In this document: piece after piece, positions 24,414 through 33,158 of the stretch
Numbering within the stretch: the first letter of the stretch is position 1
How the letters are laid out: each line of letters opens with the position of its first letter
NCBI GenBank assembly: GCA_025454405.1
Contig: JALOON010000084.1
Span: 1 to 64,000, forward strand
DNA length: 64,000 nt
Direction: 5' to 3'
From: Oscillatoriaceae cyanobacterium Prado104
GTDB taxonomy: Bacteria > Cyanobacteriota > Cyanobacteriia > Cyanobacteriales > Microcoleaceae
Position numbers and translations under genes: made by a program
Notes under the pieces: model-generated
Told to the model about the DNA's origin: nothing
The model's database searches: none
Seen by the model: the letters and a program-made list of their open reading frames with translations, nothing else

Positions 24414-25556
24414 CTAAAATCTAAAATTCCCTTCAATCGCTGCATTAGCAAAGCGTTCTGCCAAAGCGGGTACGATTGCTAAAGGATTGCTAAATCCAGA
24501 GAAAACGTGCAACCCAGTTCGATCGCCCGCAGGTCCGACAACTGGCGATCGATTGTTGCTAAATGCTACAATACAATCGTGCCAAACTGCGGGTAAATTT
24601 GCCAGATCCGGCAAAATTTTGCCAATGCCGGCGCGAATTGCTGCTTCGCTAGCAGCCCGATCGACTTTAGCATTTAAATCGCTCAAAGTGCGGGATAATT
24701 GACCGACGCGCAAACTGCCATTTTTAAACTGAATTGCACCGCTATCTAAAATTGGCGGCGCTAACTCTTTACCCGGTTCGTCCCACAGACGATCGAACTC
24801 TATTTTACTAGATGCTGCTTCCAATTCAAAACGTTTTAACGCGGCCGGCATCACCAAAGTTCTGAGTTGCAAATCCACAGGGGCCGTTTCCAAAATTTCG
24901 GCGCGAGTGTAATAAATTCTCGCAGCAACACCAGCGGATTTCAACAAACTCCGACTCCATCCTCCAGCACAAACAACCGCATTTTCGCACCCGTAATTTC
25001 CCGCCTCCGTCCTAACTCCCGAAATCCGATTTTCTCTTTCAACAAACCCGATTACTTCCGCAATTTCCACTGTGCCACCCAAGCGCAGGAACGCATTAGA
25101 ATAAGCTTGAATTGTAGCGGTTGGCGAAATATGACCGTGAGGCAATTTCAAAGCACCCGCGATCGCGCTTTTATTCAACAAAGGTTCTAATTCCCCAGCT
25201 TCTGCAGCGTTCAAAAGTTTGGGGTGAATTGCAAAATGAGCGTAACTAGCAGCAATTTTTTCGGCATCATCTTCAAGTTCGATCGTTAACAACAAATCCA
25301 ACTCGCGAAACTCAGTATCTGCATCCAATTCAGCAGATAAAATGCGGTATCGATCGATTCCTTCCCGGCACAATTGTCGAGTTAAATCGTTTGTACCTGC
25401 CCAATAAGCCAAGCCTCCGTAACTGAAGCGAGTAGCATTTTGCATTGCAGAATCCCGTTCCAATAGCAGTACGGAAAAACCTTTTTTTGCTAACTCGTAA
25501 CTTAGGGCAGCACCAGTAATGCCACCGCCGATAACAATCCAATCGTAGTTTTTCAT
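24414..25556 (-). CDS. FAD-dependent oxidoreductase, DAO family
   Basis: 380 residues. The N-terminal dinucleotide-binding motif is WIVIGGGITGAALSYELAKK, followed by LLLERDSAMQNATRFS; the C-terminal FAD motif is GLHVFSGFSNPLAIVPALAE. The arrangement matches D-amino-acid oxidase/glycine-oxidase-like enzymes, which oxidise amines with O2. The substrate cannot be read. The stop codon is embedded in AAAATCT tandem repeats. Confidence 0.9.
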   Translation of the reverse strand: MKNYDWIVIGGGITGAALSYELAKKGFSVLLLERDSAMQNATRFSYGGLAYWAGTNDLTRQLCREGIDRYRILSAELDADTEFRELDLLLTIELEDDAEKIAASYAHFAIHPKLLNAAEAGELEPLLNKSAIAGALKLPHGHISPTATIQAYSNAFLRLGGTVEIAEVIGFVERENRISGVRTEAGNYGCENAVVCAGGWSRSLLKSAGVAARIYYTRAEILETAPVDLQLRTLVMPAALKRFELEAASSKIEFDRLWDEPGKELAPPILDSGAIQFKNGSLRVGQLSRTLSDLNAKVDRAASEAAIRAGIGKILPDLANLPAVWHDCIVAFSNNRSPVVGPAGDRTGLHVFSGFSNPLAIVPALAERFANAAIEGNFRF

Positions 25557-26082
25557 AGGTAATCAAGAAAAGGGAAGTTCGGCAACGGATTTTGTAGCGG
25601 ATGTAACGGATTTAACGGATAGGAAGGGGAGGGGTAGAGGGGAAGTTCTGAGTTTTAAGTTTTGAGTTTTGAATAAAGAACTGTCAAAACTCAAAACCCA
25701 AAATTCAAAACTCAAAACTCCTGAGAACTGTCAAAACTCAAAACCCAAAATTCAAAACTCAAAACTCCTGAGAAATGTCAAAACTCACAACTCAAAATTC
25801 AAAACTCAAAACTCCTTACTAACTGTCAAAACTCACAACTCAAAATTCAAAACTCAAAACTCCTTAAGAACTGTCTTTAACTCAAAACTCAAAACTCAAA
25901 ACTCAAAACTCCCGAAGAACTCAAAACTCCTTACCAACTGTCTCTACCCGCAGGAAGATGTCGCCTGCATTCGGTCAATTGAAAGTTCCACCCCTTGAGA
26001 GATGTTTTGGCAGTAGGTAGTTGCGTTTAATAGTAACAATTAATGCCGGCATTGCGCTACTGAGCAGAATTTGAGAGGATTT
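25557..26082. other. Repeat-filled spacer, no gene
   Basis: About 525 bp made up largely of the CAAAACT heptamer array (25640-25935) with a short unique segment before the next gene. The plus-strand frame through it is a low-complexity artefact. Confidence 0.7.
25640..25935. repeat. CAAAACT heptamer array with 59-bp higher-order unit
   Basis: Dozens of TCAAAACTC / AAAATTCAAA units. A longer unit starting CTGTCAAAACTCA and ending CTCCT(G/T)A is repeated about every 55-60 bp (near 25680, 25728, 25776, 25826). STRR-type; no regular unique spacers, so not CRISPR. Confidence 0.9.
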
Positions 26083-26367
26083 ATGAGTATCGACAAACCC
26101 AACGAACCTAAAGATATTTTCCGCAGCGCCAATCCGGGCGATCGCATTTCTGACGAACCGCAAACGATCGAAGAAAAAGCCCAACAAAAAGCGGTAGACG
26201 CCGTTCCCGACATTACCGGAGACGTAGTTACAGTTCCCACTTATTTCATCGTAGAAGAACCGGACGGCGAAAAGAAAGCTCTGCACCACGTCAAAGATGC
26301 TGATGAAATTTCCGACGTAATTCGGCAAGCCCGGGTTGACGAAAATGGCGAGCGCATTTGGGATTAA
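26083..26367 (+). CDS. Conserved-looking hypothetical protein
   Basis: 94 residues from ATG 26083 (MSIDKPNEPKDIFRSANPGD), which follows GAGAGGATTT as a good ribosome site; an in-frame ATG four codons earlier is less well placed. Hydrophilic and acidic, with VPTYFIVEEPDGEKKALHHV in the middle. No domain recognised. It is followed by an 89-bp tandem duplication. Confidence 0.75.
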   Translation: MSIDKPNEPKDIFRSANPGDRISDEPQTIEEKAQQKAVDAVPDITGDVVTVPTYFIVEEPDGEKKALHHVKDADEISDVIRQARVDENGERIWD

Positions 26368-26378
26368 GTTCGATCGAC

Positions 26379-26556
26379 TTTAAAGTTGAATTTCTCTCTG
26401 TTCTCAATGAGGCGAAACCAAGCGCCTAATCGAGCGGTTGCGGTGCGCAGTGCGCACCCTACATTCCTTTAAAGTCGAATTTCTCTCTGTTCTCAGTGAG
26501 GCGAAACCAAGCGCCTAATCGAGCGGTTGCGGTGCGCAGTGCGCACCCTACATTCT
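26379..26556. repeat. 89-bp tandem duplication
   Basis: Two nearly identical copies starting TTTAAAGT(T/C)GAATTTCTC at 26379 and 26468. Each ends with the palindrome GGTGCGCAGTGCGCACC. Only two or three mismatches, so a recent event. Confidence 0.95.
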
Positions 26557-26622
26557 CGATATAAGGCAAAAAAAGACCTGCAAATAAAAGCTGTTTTTGT
26601 ACAATACTTATCACTAGAAATC

Positions 26623-27162
26623 ATGGCAACTAATCAAAGAAATAGCACTCCTTTTCCCAACATTCCGCCGCTTCTCGAAAGCGACGACAGAGAGTATCGC
26701 GATACCGGCATAGTTAGTTCAGTTTCAATTGCAGGGCATCCCTTGCACCCAGTCATCGTCATCTTTCCCGTAGCTTTTTTAGTAGGAGCAATGGGTACAG
26801 ATATCGGCTATTGGCTGACCAGCGATCCGTTTTGGGCGAGGGCTTCAGTTTGGCTGATCGGCGCGGGTTTTGCTAGTGGAATTTTGGCTGCAATTACTGG
26901 TTTCTTTGACTTTTTCAAAGTTAAAAGAGTGCGCGATCGCAGTGCGGGTTGGTTGCACATGGGCGGTAATGTGGCGGCGATGGTACTTTCTTTAATTAAC
27001 CTAGTTTTGCGGCAAGGAAATCCGGCAGAACCGATCTTATATACGGGATTGATAATTTCGATCGTCGTAGGAGCTTTGCTGGGCATTACAGGCTGGTTTG
27101 GCGGCGAACTAACTTTTCGCCACAAAGTCGGTGTCATCGGCCCTACAAGCCAAAATCAATAG
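26623..27162 (+). CDS. DUF2231 membrane protein
   Basis: The ATG at 26623 (MATNQRNSTPFPNIPPLLES) is chosen over an upstream ATG that lies inside the repeat. 179 residues with four transmembrane segments. The first, GHPLHPVIVIFPVAFLVGAM, and the following GYWLTSDPFWARASVWLIGAG fit DUF2231. The family has no established function; members often neighbour redox or metal-related genes. Monocistronic. Confidence 0.88.
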   Translation: MATNQRNSTPFPNIPPLLESDDREYRDTGIVSSVSIAGHPLHPVIVIFPVAFLVGAMGTDIGYWLTSDPFWARASVWLIGAGFASGILAAITGFFDFFKVKRVRDRSAGWLHMGGNVAAMVLSLINLVLRQGNPAEPILYTGLIISIVVGALLGITGWFGGELTFRHKVGVIGPTSQNQ

Positions 27163-27180
27163 GTTTCCAACCGCTCGCAG

Positions 27181-27322
27181 TAAGGACTTCAGTCCTTATT
27201 TTTTGTTAGAGGAATGAAGTCCCCACTACGAACTCTCGATCGCCGTTTGTAGTGGGGACTTTAGTCCTTTCTTAAATCGAAAATTTAAAAATATGTAAGG
27301 TGCGCACTGCGCACCCTACATA
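27181..27322. repeat. GGACTTTAGTCC family copy 3 plus GTGCGCACTGCGCAC palindrome
   Basis: AAGGACTTCAGTCCTT, AATGAAGTCCCCACTACGAA and TTGTAGTGGGGACTTTAGTC form foldbacks between 27181 and 27271; a GGTGCGCACTGCGCACC palindrome follows at about 27299-27318. Convergent-gene spacer, possible bidirectional terminator. Confidence 0.85.
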
Positions 27323-27404
27323 TGAGATTACTTGCATACTTCCTGTTATTATCAGCAATCTCCAATCCAAAATATCATAAAATCTAAAATCTAAAATCTA
27401 AAAT

Positions 27405-27722
27405 CTAAAATTGAGCCATCCAATCTAAATAAGCTTGACTGCCAGCGACGATCGGAATTGCAATTATTTCTGGAACTTCGTAAGAATGAAGCTCCTGAAC
27501 TTTAGTTTTTAAATCCTCAAATTTAGCCAAATCGGTTTTAATTACCAACTGCCATTCCGAGTCCGATCGAATCTCCCCCTGCCAAGAATAAATCGATCGA
27601 ATTGGCGACAAACTAGCACAAGCCGCCAACTGATTTTCCACTAGAAAGCGAGCGATTTTCTCTGCTTCCGCCTCGGACCCTGCAGTCACCAGTACCACAC
27701 CAAAATTCACTGTCATAGTCAT
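27405..27722 (-). CDS. cutA: CutA1 divalent-cation tolerance protein
   Basis: 105 residues, the usual CutA1 length. Signature stretches: ENQLAACASLSPIRSIYSWQ, then GEI, LVIKTDLAKFEDL, LHSYEVPEIIAIPI and a final YLDWM. CutA1 forms a very stable trimer; a copper/metal-tolerance role was proposed in E. coli, but its precise function is open. It stands alone between repeats, with AAAATCT heptamers at its stop codon. Confidence 0.95.
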   Translation of the reverse strand: MTMTVNFGVVLVTAGSEAEAEKIARFLVENQLAACASLSPIRSIYSWQGEIRSDSEWQLVIKTDLAKFEDLKTKVQELHSYEVPEIIAIPIVAGSQAYLDWMAQF

Positions 27723-27792
27723 TGGTCATTAGTCATTGGTTATTAGTCATTGGTCATTAGTCATAGGTCATTAGTCATTGGTCAATAGACAA
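27720..27792. repeat. ATTGGTCATTAGTC tandem repeats
   Basis: About five units of ATTGGTCATTAGTC/ATTGGTTATTAGTC directly upstream of cutA. STRR-type; similar TCATTAGT strings occur at 35820-35870 and 38285-38310. Confidence 0.85.
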
Positions 27793-27853
27793 CTAGAAAT
27801 AATTACATACAATTCCCCATGCCCCATGCCCTATGCCCTATGCTCCATTCTTT

Positions 27854-28750
27854 TCAACTGGTAAGTTCATTACCATCCCAAGAATTGATTTTGCACGGTG
27901 ACATCAAAGAAAAATAGTGCCTGGTAGCCTCCGGCAAAATCGCTCCCGCTAACAAAGCATCATCTAAATTAGCTCCTACCAACGTCGCCTCGGTTAAATC
28001 TGCTGCTACTAAATCTGCTTGACACAACTTCGCCCAATTCAGATTCGCCTCTCTCAAACAACTTCCCCTCAACTTAGCCCCAGTTAAATTTGCTCCTGCC
28101 AGCTTCACCCCCCGCAACAGGGCCGCGTTCAAGTTCGCCCCCGCCAAATTCGAGCCTTCCAAATTAGCTCCCGTCAGTTTAGCTTCGCTCGCATTGATGC
28201 CGCTCAAATCCGCACCGCAAAGATTAACTCCGCTTAACTGCGCCCTCCGCAGGCTAACGCCCGTTAATTGAGAACCAAAGAGTTTGGCACTGTTGAGCCT
28301 TGCGCCGTAAAGGTTTGCCCACTTAAAATTTGCTCCCGTCAGGTTGGCACCCAGCAAGTTAGTTAGTTGCAAATCAGCGCTGCACAAATTCGCATTCCAC
28401 AGCACCGCAGCCCTGAGATTCGCGCTGGCTAGATTCGCCCCGCTAAGCTTGGCCTTGGGCATTTTGGCTTTTACCAAAAAAGCTCCGCTTAAATTAGCTT
28501 TGGTCAAGTCGGCGTTTGGCATTTTGGCTTCGCCCATTTTGGCAAAACTCAGATTTGCTCTGTGCAGCAAGGCACCTTTAAGCGTGGCTTTGGTAAGAAA
28601 CGCCCTGCTGAGGTTCGCCCCGGAAAGATTCGCTCGCGAAAGGTTGACTCCGATCAAGATGACTCCGCTGAGGTTGGCTCCGCTGAGGTCGGCTCCTGTA
28701 AAGTCTCTTTGTCCTTTCTCGTAATTGTTCAGCAGTTCGCAAACTTCCAT
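27854..28750 (-). CDS. Pentapeptide-repeat protein 1
   Basis: 298 residues consisting almost wholly of A(D/N)LxX pentapeptides (DLSGANLSGVILIGVNLSRA and on), which would fold as a right-handed quadrilateral beta-helix. A short leader (MEVCELLNNYEKGQRDFTGA) of a type common in cyanobacterial members precedes it. Function unknown. It is related to the second pentapeptide protein at 45449-46510, whose leader also ends in RDFRGA. Open frames on the opposite strand here are artefacts of the repeat. Confidence 0.95.
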   Translation of the reverse strand: MEVCELLNNYEKGQRDFTGADLSGANLSGVILIGVNLSRANLSGANLSRAFLTKATLKGALLHRANLSFAKMGEAKMPNADLTKANLSGAFLVKAKMPKAKLSGANLASANLRAAVLWNANLCSADLQLTNLLGANLTGANFKWANLYGARLNSAKLFGSQLTGVSLRRAQLSGVNLCGADLSGINASEAKLTGANLEGSNLAGANLNAALLRGVKLAGANLTGAKLRGSCLREANLNWAKLCQADLVAADLTEATLVGANLDDALLAGAILPEATRHYFSLMSPCKINSWDGNELTS

Positions 28751-29203
28751 AGACTGTGATACCTTCTCAGATTTGGGGTTTCGATCGAGAAATCGTGTTT
28801 AGGAGGTTATTCTAGAAATTAAAAAGTAGTTCAAAAAAGTTAAAAGTTTTTGAGGTCTGATTTAAGTCGAACTCAAACCGTATAATTCCTGGTAACAGGA
28901 GTTGTGACTTAAAAGCGCTCTCTTAATAAAGATTTTATATGTTTCTGCCAGTAACGCTGCCCGTTGAGCCAGTTTTGACTTAAAAATTAACATTTGTTGA
29001 CAATTGAGGGATCGTTGGCAGTTGACAGCGGACAGTTGACAGTGGACAGTTGACAGTGGACAGCTTGCGCTGAGCTTGTCGAAGTGTTGACAGTCGATCG
29101 TCTTCAATCCCCCCCATCGAAAATCTCAAATCGATTAATCTCTCAATCCCCCAATCGAAAATCTCAAATCTTTTTGATTCGATTGTTTTGGTTAATTTTC
29201 GCT
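28751..29203. other. Spacer with CAGTTGACAGTGGA repeats, no gene
   Basis: Contains three CAGTTGACAGYGGA units (about 29010-29062), a GCTTGCGCTGAGCTTGTCGA motif (29062-29081) and ATCGAAAATCTCAAATC repeated twice (29116-29170). No convincing ORF or RNA gene recognised. Confidence 0.6.
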
Positions 29204-31687
29204 TTAAGAATCGGCTTTGATTTGCAACTTCAGGCGGATCGTACCTTTTAATCCTTCAGGGGGTTGCCAGGAAGTCAGGGCTTTTTGCAAAATTTCAACA
29301 GCATCTGTTGGTAGAGTCGAGGTTTGAGGGTCGATCGCAACTTTGGTGACGCGGCCGTTTTCTACTGATAAAGTCCAAGCCGCCTCGCCGCTAACACCTG
29401 CCGGGAGGCTGACAGATTGCAGGTATTGAGTCAAAAGCGCGATCGATCTCGCATCCAAGCCTGCGGCGCTGACTGTTTGCAAGCGAGATACTTTTTGCTG
29501 CTGGGGTTGCTGCTGTAATGTTGCAGGCGCAGGAGGCACGTAACCGCCGCGAGTCGGGGCATAATTTCGAGAACCTCCTCTAGTTTGTTCCGCCGCCTCT
29601 TCTCGATCGAACACGCCTTCATAACTGACACCTTGTGGCAATTCCACCGGCACTTGGACTCGGCGGCGCGTGCCGTCAGGATCGACTCGCACCTCTTCGC
29701 TAATAGCAACAAATGCCGTATATTCTGACAGCAAGCGATAACTCAAAGCAGTGTTTGTCACGGATTCTACGAGCGATCGAGACTCGCCGCCAAACATTTG
29801 ATTCATTAAATCCTTAATGCGCGATCGGCCCCAAAGTTGGGCGATCGCTGGATTCCCAAAATCAGTAACATTTGCGGAGGTAGAATTTGATTCTCGCTGC
29901 CTGACGCTGACAGATTGAGAGAAATTGACAGGTAAAATCTGTTCGTAAACTTGACCGCCAGCAGCAACGCCGCGGACGCGCAGTTTGCCGCTAGCCCGAT
30001 CGCCCTTTCTGCCAAACAAAACAAGCGGTTGGCTGGCAAATAAATCTGGAGGCGCGATCGGATAAATTTCTGGTTTTTCCCCTCCACCTTCCCAACTTAT
30101 TTGAATATCTGTCAGTACCGGATTGTTAATTTGACGAAAAAACTTTTCTGCTGCTTCTGCCGTCGGTTCGTCTTGACGGACTACTTGAGATGTACCTCTA
30201 CCAACTTCCGCCAAACGGTTTAACAAAAATCGATTTACCGAACCGCCGACACCAAAACTGTAAAGTCGATTTCCCGGTTTCAAATTTGCCTGCACGAAAG
30301 CCAGCACCTCATTTTCATTGCCGATGTAACCGTCAGTAATCAGGACAATACTGCGCAGCCTTCCTGTTGCCGGGGCGGGAAAATCCATCACTGTTTTCAG
30401 GCCGTTAAGCAGTTCGCTTCCGCCGTCAGCCTGCAATTTTTCGATATAATTCATGGCGCTTTGCCTGTTTGCCGGTGTATTGGCTAAAGGAGTAGCTGAA
30501 AGAGCTTTTGCTGTGTTAGCAAAATCAATAATCGTAAAAGTATCTGCTGGATTCAGTCCTTGAATGAAGCGGCGCATCAATTCCTTTGATTTTGCCAGCG
30601 GTTGACCGCGCTGAGAACCTGAAGAATCCATTAAGAATACAACATCTTTAGGCACGATTTGATGAGTTGCGTAATTCAGTGCCGGAATCAGATAAACAGC
30701 AAAATGACCGCCCCGTTTGTCCGCTTGAGTTAGCACGGTCGATCGAGCATTTTCGCCTGCAACTCGGTAGCGGAGAATTAAATCTTTGTTGGGGATAGTA
30801 TCAGAATTAGCTAATTGCACGCTGACAGTATTGCCGCTGCGGCTGGTGGAAATTTGATGGGAAGTAGATCGAACCTCGCCAATCGGAACTCCAGCATCTA
30901 TTTCTACCGAAACCCCGATATCGTGTCCCGATCGAGTTCCCGGAGGCAACACGGGCGGATTGATGCGATCGGCATCAGAACTCTTGCCCCCCTGCCCGTT
31001 GGGGGCGATCGAATTCCCCGAAATATAGCGAGGCCCTACCACCATCGGAAACACGAATTCGTAATCGCCGTCAGTAAATTTGAGACTGTCAGTATACCGA
31101 ATCGTAACTTCTATTTTTTCTCCCGGTTTGATATTAGCGAGAGACTGAGTAAAAATATTATCTCTTTCTTGTTCCAACAAACCCGCAGTAAAGCCTTGCC
31201 GTCTGGCTTTTTCGTAAATTTCTAAAGCTTCATCGCGCCGTTTAATATCAGCTTTAATAATGCGATCGGCTATTTTAATTTCCATGTCATCCACCGCCGC
31301 TTCGTCGGGCAAAGGAAACACGTAAACAGCATCTAAAGGTTCGTTAAAAGGGTTTTCAAATTTTTGAACGACTTCAACGCGGGAGATATTGCCGGCTATT
31401 TTTGCTTTAACTTCCGTCCGCTTCAGGGGAAAAGCTTGTTCTCGACCTTTATTTTGAGTTGTGACGAACAAACCGCCTGCCGGACAGCGAATTTGGGGCG
31501 ATCGACTTTCACCGCAGTTAACCTCATTTCTGGCCAGGATTGTCGGCCCTGCAGCAGCCGTATTTTCTCCCGAAACTACTGCCTGCAACTGATTTTCAGC
31601 GATCCCCACCCCCGCCCCCATCGCTGCGAGGACTGCGACACCTGCGGACAATAAATGTTGGGTCGATCGAACACAGACAAACTTCAT
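29204..31687 (-). CDS. VIT- and VWA-domain secreted protein
   Basis: 827 residues. An N-terminal signal/anchor (LSAGVAVLAAMGAGVGIA) precedes a VIT domain (VQKFENPFNEPLDAVYVFPL; EKARRQGFTAGLLEQERDNI) and a von Willebrand A domain with an intact MIDAS: DSSGSQRG (DxSxS) and later DGYIGNE. A Gly/Arg/Gln-rich linker (about residues 680-730) leads to a TonB-C-like end (SWQPPEGLKGTIRLKLQI). VIT-VWA proteins act in surface or envelope interactions through metal-dependent ligand binding. Monocistronic. The TonB-C-like tail is a tentative reading. Confidence 0.92.
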   Translation of the reverse strand: MKFVCVRSTQHLLSAGVAVLAAMGAGVGIAENQLQAVVSGENTAAAGPTILARNEVNCGESRSPQIRCPAGGLFVTTQNKGREQAFPLKRTEVKAKIAGNISRVEVVQKFENPFNEPLDAVYVFPLPDEAAVDDMEIKIADRIIKADIKRRDEALEIYEKARRQGFTAGLLEQERDNIFTQSLANIKPGEKIEVTIRYTDSLKFTDGDYEFVFPMVVGPRYISGNSIAPNGQGGKSSDADRINPPVLPPGTRSGHDIGVSVEIDAGVPIGEVRSTSHQISTSRSGNTVSVQLANSDTIPNKDLILRYRVAGENARSTVLTQADKRGGHFAVYLIPALNYATHQIVPKDVVFLMDSSGSQRGQPLAKSKELMRRFIQGLNPADTFTIIDFANTAKALSATPLANTPANRQSAMNYIEKLQADGGSELLNGLKTVMDFPAPATGRLRSIVLITDGYIGNENEVLAFVQANLKPGNRLYSFGVGGSVNRFLLNRLAEVGRGTSQVVRQDEPTAEAAEKFFRQINNPVLTDIQISWEGGGEKPEIYPIAPPDLFASQPLVLFGRKGDRASGKLRVRGVAAGGQVYEQILPVNFSQSVSVRQRESNSTSANVTDFGNPAIAQLWGRSRIKDLMNQMFGGESRSLVESVTNTALSYRLLSEYTAFVAISEEVRVDPDGTRRRVQVPVELPQGVSYEGVFDREEAAEQTRGGSRNYAPTRGGYVPPAPATLQQQPQQQKVSRLQTVSAAGLDARSIALLTQYLQSVSLPAGVSGEAAWTLSVENGRVTKVAIDPQTSTLPTDAVEILQKALTSWQPPEGLKGTIRLKLQIKADS

Positions 31688-31949
31688 AGCATTTTTGGCA
31701 GACTTTGAGAGGATTTATACATGATGACCCAACCGCCAGCAAAACGTTCCTGAGTTAGAAGATTTGTCAGAATTCTGTTAGGGTGCGCGAGCCCAGAAGT
31801 TAAAAAAAAAGCCGGTTGCTGTCGGGCGTCCGCATTAATACTGAATTAACAAAAAAATAAAACTTTTACTTCGGGATTTATACCTGTTGTATAATGATAG
31901 TTAGATCGGTTCAACTAAATTTTGTATTTCTTACTAAATTGTAATTACC
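31688..31949. other. Divergent promoter region
   Basis: About 260 bp between the divergent VIT-VWA and Rpn-type genes, with a poly-A stretch (31802-31811) and TTGTATAATGATAG at 31888-31901, which contains TATAAT and is a likely -10 for the downstream plus-strand gene. Confidence 0.45.
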
Positions 31950-32945
31950 ATGAGCTTTATCAATCCCAAAACGGACTTTGCCTTTAAAAAAATCTTCGGT
32001 TCCGCTGACAGTAAAGATATTTTGATTAGTTTCTTGAATGCGCTGCTTTACGAAGCGCGCCATGTCATCGAAGATTTAGAAATTATCGACCCCTATTTGG
32101 CTCCCAAAATTAAAGGAGTCAAAGATACTTACTTGGATGTCAGAGCAAAAATAACAGGCGACAAAACAGTTATCATTGAAATGCAGGTGTTGAATGTAGA
32201 ATCTTTTGAAAAGCGGATTTTGTACAATGCTACCAAAGCATATTCGGTGCAGCTAAAAAGTGGGGAAAACTACAATTTGTTAAATCCGGTGATTGCCCTG
32301 ACGATTACCGATTTCCAAATGTTTGAAAATATCGAAACAGTGATTTCACATTTCGTGTTTAAAGAAAAGAATTTTTCGATCGATTACCTGCCCAACGAAC
32401 TAGAAATGGTATTTGTGGAATTGCCCAAATTTGACAAAACATTAGATGAGTTGGAAACGCTGACAGATAAGTGGATATATTTCATGAAAACTGCGAGAAC
32501 GCTGAGAAATGTACCGCCAGAGTTGGCAAGCGTACCGGAACTGCGAAAAGCATTTGCGATCGCCAGCGAAGCCAATCTTGATGAAGAGGAATTAGCAGAT
32601 TTAGAAAGGCGAGAAGTTTTCATTCAAGACCAGCGCGGTGCAATTACTAAAGCTACGAGACTTGGAATCGAGCAAGGAATCGAGCAAGGCATCAAAAAAG
32701 GTATCGAACAAGGCATCGAACAAGGTATTGAACAAGGTATCGAACAAGGTATCAAACAAGGAAAGTTGGAACTAATTTTTAGTTTGTTGGAACCCATTGT
32801 AGGTGTCTTGTCACCGGATTTAAAAACCCGTATCGGTCAGTTATCTGCCGATCGATTAAATAGCTTGGGGGCAGCAGTATTTCAATTGAAAAATATGTCA
32901 GATTTGACAGCTTGGTTGGAGGCAAATAGTCGAACAGAACTTTAG
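31950..32945 (+). CDS. Rpn-family PD-(D/E)xK nuclease / putative transposase
   Basis: 331 residues. The N-terminus MSFINPKTDFAFKKIFGS is the Rpn/PDDEXK_2 start; the nuclease core follows with DTYLDVRAKITGDKTVIIEM, i.e. Asp then a ExQ-like motif (EMQ). The middle is helical, and residues about 236-270 consist of GIEQGIEQG tetrapeptide repeats, giving an unusual regular linker. Family members are recombination-promoting nucleases that are numerous in cyanobacteria. Monocistronic. Confidence 0.92.
   Translation: MSFINPKTDFAFKKIFGSADSKDILISFLNALLYEARHVIEDLEIIDPYLAPKIKGVKDTYLDVRAKITGDKTVIIEMQVLNVESFEKRILYNATKAYSVQLKSGENYNLLNPVIALTITDFQMFENIETVISHFVFKEKNFSIDYLPNELEMVFVELPKFDKTLDELETLTDKWIYFMKTARTLRNVPPELASVPELRKAFAIASEANLDEEELADLERREVFIQDQRGAITKATRLGIEQGIEQGIKKGIEQGIEQGIEQGIEQGIKQGKLELIFSLLEPIVGVLSPDLKTRIGQLSADRLNSLGAAVFQLKNMSDLTAWLEANSRTEL
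32662..32763 (+). repeat. 12-bp in-frame minisatellite (GIEQ)n
   Basis: GGTATCGAACAA units repeat eight times or so inside the Rpn-type gene, encoding GIEQ/GIKQ. In-frame expansion changes only linker length. Confidence 0.9.
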
Positions 32946-33158
32946 CGCTTGCTTGCTGGTATGGGTGCGCGGCGCGCACCTTACAATACCGGGATTTGCT
33001 CGCGCAATGGCTGATGCAGTCCGATCGAACCCAGCAAGCGAGCTGGTGCAATAAACCCTAATTTTTGGAAAAGATTCTAACAATCCTAGACAATAGTCGA
33101 TCGTAGCTTGTACATTTGAGTGCGATCTGAAATAAAAGTATCTAAAATCGAAAATTCT

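Noticed and set aside
25640..25935. CAAAACT array as CRISPR or coding
   Set aside because: Low-complexity heptamers without unique spacers; the open frame through it is K/Q/N/S repeats only.
28344..28724. Plus-strand open frame inside pentapeptide protein 1
   Set aside because: A long frame arises automatically opposite A(D/N)LxX repeats; the minus-strand protein is clearly real. The same applies at 45465-46184.
28862..29107. Minus-strand 81-codon frame
   Set aside because: Much of it is translated from CAGTTGACAGTGGA repeats.
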